A stretch of 64,000 bases of DNA from Dryomyza anilis (lineage: Eukaryota; Arthropoda; Insecta; Diptera; Dryomyzidae): positions 6,220,501 to 6,284,500 of the forward strand of contig OX638133.1 in NCBI GenBank assembly GCA_951804985.1, read 5' to 3'. Below the pieces are notes generated by a model that saw only the letters and a program-made list of their open reading frames with translations, was not told the origin of the DNA and made no database searches. The translations under genes were made by a program, and so were the position numbers. Positions 57,060-64,000 of this stretch are shown here, in pieces. Within the stretch, counting starts at the first letter, position 1. Each line of letters begins with the position of its first letter.

Positions 57060-58042
57060 CACGGATAGAAAAGATTTGTTTGAATATGCTCGAATGTAAT
57101 TATAACGTTATTCGAAATTACCATATAAATATTGGGAGCAATATCTAATTACATTATAATTGAATTGCATTATAATTTTGTTCAGATTGAAATATTATTA
57201 TACGATATTTAAACATAAATTGCTCTTATCTCGGATTTACATGAATTTGCTATATTAATGTTTCTGTAGAAATATATATTTTTCATCAGATATTAATATA
57301 TGTATGTTTGATATTTCTGCTATTTAACACACCCAACGTGAATAAAAGGTTCTTTGAATTATATGTATTTGGTTATTCGTGATTGTTACTGGGTGACAAT
57401 GAATTTAAAAATAAATGCATTATTTTGATTATATGTATGTTTGGCATTACGAAGTCACAATTAAATAACAACGCTGCATACTTTTAGCACTCAGTAACAC
57501 TCACATTAATACTTTTTATATAGTTCAAAAGTTATTTTTGGTGGAAGTTAATACCAGATAGTGGCTGCTTGTGAAATATCCAATTTATCCGTAAATCACT
57601 GAACTCAAAATAGGAACAATAGATGGAAATCAAATTATTAAGTATAAATAAAATAAGTGTAATAAAAAAATAAAAGTTTAAGTTTATAATTAGAGAATAT
57701 ATAAATAAAAAGAATATATAAATATAAAAAGGGAAAAAACGAATATTGTGTAATGAAGATATTAGCACTAAATTTACTATTTTTACATTAGAATTAAATG
57801 TAAACATAAATATGTTTACATGTAAATAAAATGTTTTTCACATTCAAACATATATATGTTTGCAAGAACGCCGAAAATTATTCATTCTGAACCTAAATAT
57901 GTTTGAACGAAAACAAAAATATGTTTGGCTGTTATTATAGTAATGTTTGAAAATGAAATAAAACTTTTGTTTGCATAAAGCTCCAAAGATATATGTAATG
58001 CCTGCAAAATTATGTTTGGGAGAGCCCTTTTTTTGCAGCCTG
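57060..58042. mobile_element. TA-flanked element with CACGGATAG start, copy A
   Basis: It starts CACGGATAGAAAAGATTTGT and ends TTTTGCAGCCTG, with TA on both sides. The interior is rich in AACATATATATGTTTG-type motifs. 983 bp, no ORF. Confidence 0.7.
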
Positions 58043-58239
58043 TAGATATAATGGACTATTACACGTAAAATTTTGTACAAGATTTTAAAGAACCTCAGAG
58101 AAACTAATACAATAAATTCGGTAGAAACTTTTCTATTTTTAATGTCGACATTCGTCGTATTCGATCCCGGTTAAGTTTGTGTTGCAACTTCGTCTATATA
58201 TGTTAGCTAGTTTTGCTAATTTAAGAAACTTTTAAACTT

Positions 58240-58600
58240 GTCGTGTGAAACAAATCCATTATGTTGCACAAAGGCATTCCATTTTTTTGCACCCACATAA
58301 TCAGCTCATTGTCAGGACATCGTAACAAAGAAATGCCAACGCATGCACAAAACTTTGGCATGCACACGAAAAGTACCGTTAAAACGTTTGTTTGTTTTAC
58401 CTGTTTAACCCATTAACAGGTGTCGACACATTGAAGGCACGCGCACCACACATGTGCGTCTGTCTGCATCCACGCGGATGATGCTCAAGGATGCGTGACG
58501 GCGCAAAGCCTTCAGGAATGTTTTCCAGGATGCTGTGACAGCCTTGCAATTGCAGTGATTTCTATTTTAAACGCACTCTTGCGTGTGGTTTTTGTGGTAC
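58240..58600. other. Less AT-rich unique block
   Basis: GGCATGCACACGAAAAGTAC, AACAGGTGTCGACACATTG and GCGCACCACACATGTGCGTC with GGATGCGTGACGG. No open frame of note; candidate conserved non-coding DNA. Confidence 0.4.
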
Positions 58601-58780
58601 GAGAGAGTATTTTACGCATTTTTATTTCTATATTTAACTATGTTATAAATTGGCACAGTGAAAAATAGTCTGAAATTATTTACTCTAAAAAAATATAAGG
58701 CAACCACAGCGAAATTAAAAAAAAAACTGTCTTGCCATTTTAAATAAAATATATAACTTAAAAAATGGTCACCCTCCCTA

Positions 58781-59902
58781 CACGGATAGAAAAGATTTGT
58801 TTGAATATATTTGAATGTAATTAAAAAGTAATACGAAATTACCATACATGTATTAGGAATGAAGTGTAATTAAATTAGAATCGAAATTGAATTTATTTTT
58901 GTTCACGTGTAAACATTATTATATTGTCCAGCAGAATCTGTCAAATTTACCATAAATATGTTACAATACCAACATAAAATTTTAATTGTATTTGAATAAA
59001 CTATTTCTTGGCAATTTACTTGGTTAAAACTATGTTTCGAAATACAGAAAATGCTAATCAAATCTAAATACAACGTATGTTCGCAACGCTCGTCTTAATT
59101 CGATAATTTATCGACTGACGAAGTTGACAACGTTGTGTAGCATTTTCGACCTACACCATCTTTTGCCATCGTTTGAACATATTGATGTTTAAAAACAAAC
59201 AAAAAAGAAATTGGATTTAAATAAATGTATTCTTCTAACCTTCTTCTTGTATACGAAGGTGGCACTCTTTGAGATGAATTTTCTACCTACGTCTCTTTTG
59301 TCGTCGTTTGAAGTATGTATAGGGTCATTTTAAACATACTGATGTTTGAAAACAAACAAAAAATGAATTCTTGTATATTGTTGTTCGTTGAGAAAACGTG
59401 TTCGCGGCGGAAAACGTGTTTGCATTTAAAAAATTGTATATGAATTCAATTATTATAAGTATTATAAGTTCTGTGCATGTTTAAAGATTTTGAATAAAAA
59501 TTAATAAAAAAACAACATTTTATTTTTATTTTATTTTCAGGATTTCTTTCCAAAAATATTTAAATAGGTTTCTATGCAAACATACTACGTTTTGAACTGA
59601 AACAACTGATATGTTTCACTGGAAACATATTTATATTCAGGTCGTTCAAAATCATGTTTTAATTTGAACATATTTATGTTTCGGTTCAAATCTTTATTTT
59701 GTTTGGATGTAGTAATTATTATGTTTCCATGAGAACATACACCATTTTAAGAAGCAACATTAAAATGATTCCGTGATATTATAATGTAAGTCAGAGCTCA
59801 TTACAACACTGTTCAAGTCTCAATACAACCCTGTTTACAAATGATTTATCAGTCAATTATATATTATGTTTACATAAAATTCCAAACATACTTTGCAGCG
59901 TG
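58781..59902. mobile_element. TA-flanked element with CACGGATAG start, copy B
   Basis: The first 140 bp follow copy A (CACGGATAGAAAAGATTTGT, CGAAATTACCATACATGTAT), and it ends ACTTTGCAGCGTG with TA on both sides. Inside is a direct repeat of about 130 bp (59130-59215 and 59275-59365, sharing CGTTTGAA, CATA(T/C)TGATGTTT and AAAACAAACAAAAAA). Confidence 0.72.
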
Positions 59903-60654
59903 TAGTAGAAAATTTCCCTTTTAGAATAGCCAGATTTTGTTTGTCATTTAACTGGTGGGATTATGACAGGGAAAATATTCAATATTCAGATATTAATCAG
60001 GTCTCTAGAAAAATTTCTAATAGGGCCCCAGAAATTTACAACCAAGGCGGGGCAAAACATGTTTTAGAAGTTTATTCGAAAGGACGAAGTTTTTTGATAT
60101 ACCATTTGTTTAATTTATTTTAATTTCATGTTCTTTAAATTATACATGTTTCCAACATTGATTCACTGAAATTCGCCAATTTTATGCTTTGCCTCAGAGC
60201 AATACCCAACTCGCGCACCACCTGCCATCACTACAAAAGTATCTTCTACAATCCACTCAAGTTCTGGACAACATTTTGTTCTATTAGTGCAATTTTTCGC
60301 ATTGTTACTCAATCTTCTGGGTCAGTAATTCAGGATTAGTTTTATTTTTTTTGTTTTTAGTTTTCACAATTTTATGCAGTCGTGGCTTTGCATTTTATGG
60401 CATTCTCTTTGTCTATTACATTATAATTTTTATCATTTTTGCTTTAAATCTTATATTTTAGCATTTTATGTCTCCTTAAGAGTTTGCAAAAGAAGAATTA
60501 ATATAGCAGACAAAAAATATAAATAAATATAATTTTTTTTAATTTTATTAATGATTTTTTTACAAAAACGTAAAAAAAAACTTTAAAAAACTTACTAAAA
60601 ATCAAAGTTTTAAATTTGTTTCCAACTCAAATCGTAACTCTTAATTGAATTTTT
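59903..60654. other. Unassigned DNA
   Basis: A small open frame at 59893-60123 overlaps an element end and has no recognised product. The rest is AT-rich. Confidence 0.5.
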
Positions 60655-60951
60655 ACACACAGAATACAAATTTGTTGCGCCAACCAACATATTCGGTTTT
60701 CTCAACCGCTTAATCGGTTGTTATTGTCAAAATGAATAGAGTCGTAGTTTGTACTGCAATAAATTTCGAAATGTTTTAGATCAATTTAGTACAGATTTAG
60801 AACCATTAAGAGTGTGTATAGACTAATATTTTAAGAGTATAGGCCAACAAATTTGTAAACCATTCGATTTAAACGCATAAAGTTAGTTGGTTGCTACAGT
60901 TTTAACTTTTTCGATCTTCCAACCTCATGCCGAAATGGGATTTTTCTGTTA
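60655..60951 (-). mobile_element. TIR element 'GAGGTTGGAAGAACG' family, copy 3
   Basis: ACACACAGAATACAAATTTG with GCGCCAACCAACATATTCGG at one end and CGATCTTCCAACCTCATG with GGGATTTTTCTGT at the other. Inverted relative to the neighbouring copy. Confidence 0.78.
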
Positions 60952-61012
60952 TTTTACTATTATTTTTAGCACTGAGAAAAATTCAATGATATTAAACAAT
61001 TTATGCAGATTT

Positions 61013-61463
61013 CTACACACAGAAAAATCATCATTCGACATGAGGTTGGAAGAACGACAAAGTTAAAACTGTAGCAGATACTTTATTCTATGCTATTGGC
61101 TGTCATTATAAATGTCAAACTAATTATGTTTCTCTATTGCACTTATGTTACACTAAGTCATTATGTTAAAAATCACACAATAACTATATAATTTACTCAT
61201 CACCAACTGAATTATCACATTATACGAATTTTCTACAAATTTGTTGACGGAACTACTATTTCGAAACTGCTGGCGGAATTACTGGCGAAACTGTTCGAAA
61301 GTCCAAACTACAACTCATTTAGTCTTGACTTCATAACCGACTAAGTGGTTGGGAGAACCGATTAAATGGTTGGGAGAACCGACTTAGTGGTTGGGAGAAC
61401 CAAATAAGTTAGTTGGGGGAACCGAATAAGTTGTTTGGGCGCAAAAAACTCTATTCTGTGTGT
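61013..61463 (+). mobile_element. TIR element 'GAGGTTGGAAGAACG' family, copy 4
   Basis: ACACACAGAAAAATCATC, GAGGTTGGAAGAACGACAAA at the left. Near the right end GTGGTTGGGAGAACCGA-like units repeat four times in tandem (61338-61430) before CTCTATTCTGTGTGT. Confidence 0.8.
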
Positions 61464-62957
61464 AAAACATAGACGTAAAAATGAAAATTTTTCAAAATAT
61501 GGAAAATATGGCATCCTCCTGCATTTCAGGTTATGTTATCGTTTAAAATGCACCGTTTAATCACAAGATATTTACCATAAAGAAAAGTAGTTTAATCTCA
61601 AAAATAGTTTACTTCATCGTAAAATTCTACTGTAGATTTTAGAGCTATATATGAGGTATGTATAGAAAGGTTTGCGGAACAAAGATCAAAAGTCGACCAA
61701 TATCGTACATTTTCAATACCGGACTTAATATGTTTACGTTTAAACTTAGTTCTGAGTTTCATTAATCTATCTCTGCTCGTTTTTTAGTAATCTTGATTAA
61801 AACTGACAGGCCGACGATCAGAGGAACATCGCTCAAACGATTCAGAACGTAGCAATGATAAAGATACCGGCCATCGCTCTTGCCGTGTTTGCCAAACAGA
61901 TGTCCAAAGTGAATATACTCTTTAGTTTAAAGTATTGGATATAAAAAAAGGAATAACTAAAATTTTTATTATAGAAATGTGTGCCCCAAAAAAGTTCCTT
62001 CACTCAATTAAAAATTAACCTTATTTTTAAGCAGCACATTTTATTTGAAAAAAAAAAACAGCTATTAACAAGTTCTTTTATGGTCCATTTCGTTTTGAAC
62101 ATTCCGTCCGAAAATCAGCACCAACATAAAAATTTATTCCCAACGAGGTGAAGGTTATGTGCATGTCAGCAAAAGGCCAACGAAAAAAATATATATGGCC
62201 AACAAAAAAAAAACAAAAACTACGTTGTATGCATTAAAATCCCAGAAGTGTCATGTCAGCGCAGTGACTCACACTCTCACACACACTCAAAGCCTGCAAT
62301 ATGTTGCTGCTATTGCTCTACTTTGGAAAATTTACGATATGTCGCTGCCTGTTTTTTCAGTGCAAACTCCTAAATAAAAAAACACAAAATAGATATGCGT
62401 TTGTGCATCAAAGCAAATAAACGGCACGGAGTATGACATTTATAGCAACAATGAAAATACCATAAAAACAACGTTATAGCAACATTCGCAGTGTCTAATA
62501 TCGTCAAACATAGTACAAACATCATTGTAATTATCATAATAAAAAACGACATATGGTGAAAATTTATAGAAACATACAGACTATTACCAAGTACCTCTTT
62601 CGAGCATCTTAATATAAATTAATGTAATCACTATGCTCGATATTACCATAATTATTTCCGAACATTAACCCTACGAATATTAACCCTAATATAGTTTCAG
62701 GACATCGACAATTTATTTGATCAAAAACTGCGTCGGACTTAAATTAAACTAAACTTTGGAATATTTGAATATATAGTTCTATTGAAAACTTTCAATCAAT
62801 GGAAAAAGATACCCGAAAAATAATCGAAATACTCGAAAAAAAAAACTAAATTAAAAATAAAAATAAATATCTTTAAAATAAATATAGATCATTTAATTTA
62901 CGTCCAGAAACATTTGTTATTACTACATTGATATTTTGGAAATTGAAAATAACTACA
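61464..62957. other. Unassigned DNA
   Basis: Mostly AT-rich. 62150-62350 is a less AT-rich patch (CATGTCAGCGCAGTGACTCA, CACTCTCACACACACTC). No gene recognised. Confidence 0.5.
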
Positions 62958-62959
62958 TA

Positions 62960-63990
62960 TCGTCACTGTCATGCCAAAGGGGCGAATGTGCATTTTTAAA
63001 AATGTTGGGAAATCAAATTTTAAAGTTTGAAGTGCTTTAAAAATTATAAAAATTTTGTTTTTTTTTCAATTTTTTCTGTTATTTTGGTTTATTCATGAAA
63101 TATTATAACGTATATAAAATATCTTTGGATTTCGATAACTTACTGAATTATAAATACGAATTTTGTGAGGCTGTATCCTGACCAAAACGCAAATATTTTT
63201 GTTTTTTATGCTATAACTTTTTATTAGCTCAAAATAAAATAGTGATGTAAAGGAATTAATTGTTTGTTTTTAAAGCACATATCTATTGGCATCATTATTT
63301 AAAAACATTTTAATTAATTAATTAACATTAATTTGCCATTTGTAATTTGAAGGAACATTTTTTGTCAAATTTAAATAATGATGCCAATCGATAGGTTTTT
63401 TTAAAAACAGACAATTAATACCTTTAAACTACTATTTTATCTTGGACGAATAAAAAGTTATAGCAAAAAAACGAAGAAATTGGAAAAATTGAAAATCTTG
63501 TCATGCCAAAAAGGCGAATCTTTCCTTTTTCGCCATAACTATTTATTGGTACGAGATAAAATAGTGTTGTAAAGGCATTTATTGTTTGTTTTTAAAGCAT
63601 CTATCGATCTGCATCATTATTTAAAAATATTTTGCCAAACATTTTTTCCTGCAAATAACAAATGGCAAATTAATGTTTGACAAAATATTTTTAATTAATG
63701 ATGCAGATCGATAGATGCTTTAAAAACAAACAATAAATGCCTCACAGTACTATTTTATCTCGTACCTATAAATAGTTATGGCGAAAAAGTAAAGATTCGC
63801 CCTTTTGGCATGACAAGATTTTCAATTTTTCCAATTCGGCCTTTTGGTTTTGACTTTTGTGGCTAGATATATCCAACAAAACGATACGCGATTTTAGCAC
63901 AGTATACTTGAGAAAAAACTACATTGAAAAATGTAAAATAACGCAAATGTCAAAAATTGCACATTCGCCCCTTTGGCATGATAGTGACGA
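62960..63990. mobile_element. TIR element, TCGTCACTGTCATGCC ends, copy 2 (two modules)
   Basis: Full TIRs: TCGTCACTGTCATGCCAAAG with GGGCGAATGTGCA at the left, the exact inverse at the right (GCACATTCGCCCCTTTGG, CATGATAGTGACGA). TA flanks both ends. It holds two palindromic modules, 63214-63470 and 63531-63790; the second is enclosed by its own inverted pair GAAAATCTTGTCATGCCAAA and TTTGGCATGACAAGATTTTC. 1031 bp, no ORF. Confidence 0.9.
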
Positions 63991-64000
63991 TATCATAGTT

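Overview
The window is nuclear DNA from an insect, almost certainly a higher fly (Diptera). It is very AT-rich, has short GT-AG introns beside very long ones, and carries a mini-me/DINE-1-like element with its (TCTG)n block, tRNA-derived SINEs, a DD41D mariner and many TA-flanked MITEs. A DD41D mariner group was first reported from tephritid fruit flies, which hints at that family but does not prove it. The species cannot be fixed from the sequence.

Only one host protein-coding gene can be supported. It lies on the minus strand with exons at 24399-22305, 18553-18460, 8841-8763 and 8692-8563. The splice sites match consensus and all reading phases agree, giving about 799 residues: a long, low-complexity, Ser/Thr-rich cytoplasmic-type region, a short conserved-looking Cys/Pro segment, a His/Lys cluster and one transmembrane helix. 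I do not recognise the family. The 3' end is either outside the window or lies two codons past exon 4. A 5' UTR exon probably runs up to 24833.

The rest is repeats. Layout: 1-8.5 kb, intron or 3' flank with mini-me, TIR elements and AT minisatellites; 8.8-18.5 kb, a 9.6 kb intron with SINEs, a composite minisatellite, a MITE and a broken DD41D mariner; 18.5-22.3 kb, an intron with MITEs, a GC-richer island of 185-bp repeats and a 68-bp duplicate of the exon 1 end; 24.8-26.2 kb, LINE remnants; 26.4-42.8 kb, many copies of an AT-rich palindromic element ('PAL' here) that host SINEs, another TIR element and 15-bp minisatellites; 44.5-50 kb, a LINE RNase H fragment, tandem duplications and two LTR-like copies; 50-52.5 kb, a fold-back mariner MITE, large palindromes and an inverted repeat array; 54.3-56.3 kb, a SINE split by a TIR element that itself holds two further elements; 57-60 kb, two copies of a TA-flanked element; 60.6-64 kb, further TIR elements. 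The long introns and flanks have grown by nested insertion. No operon, CRISPR array, rRNA or canonical tRNA gene was found.
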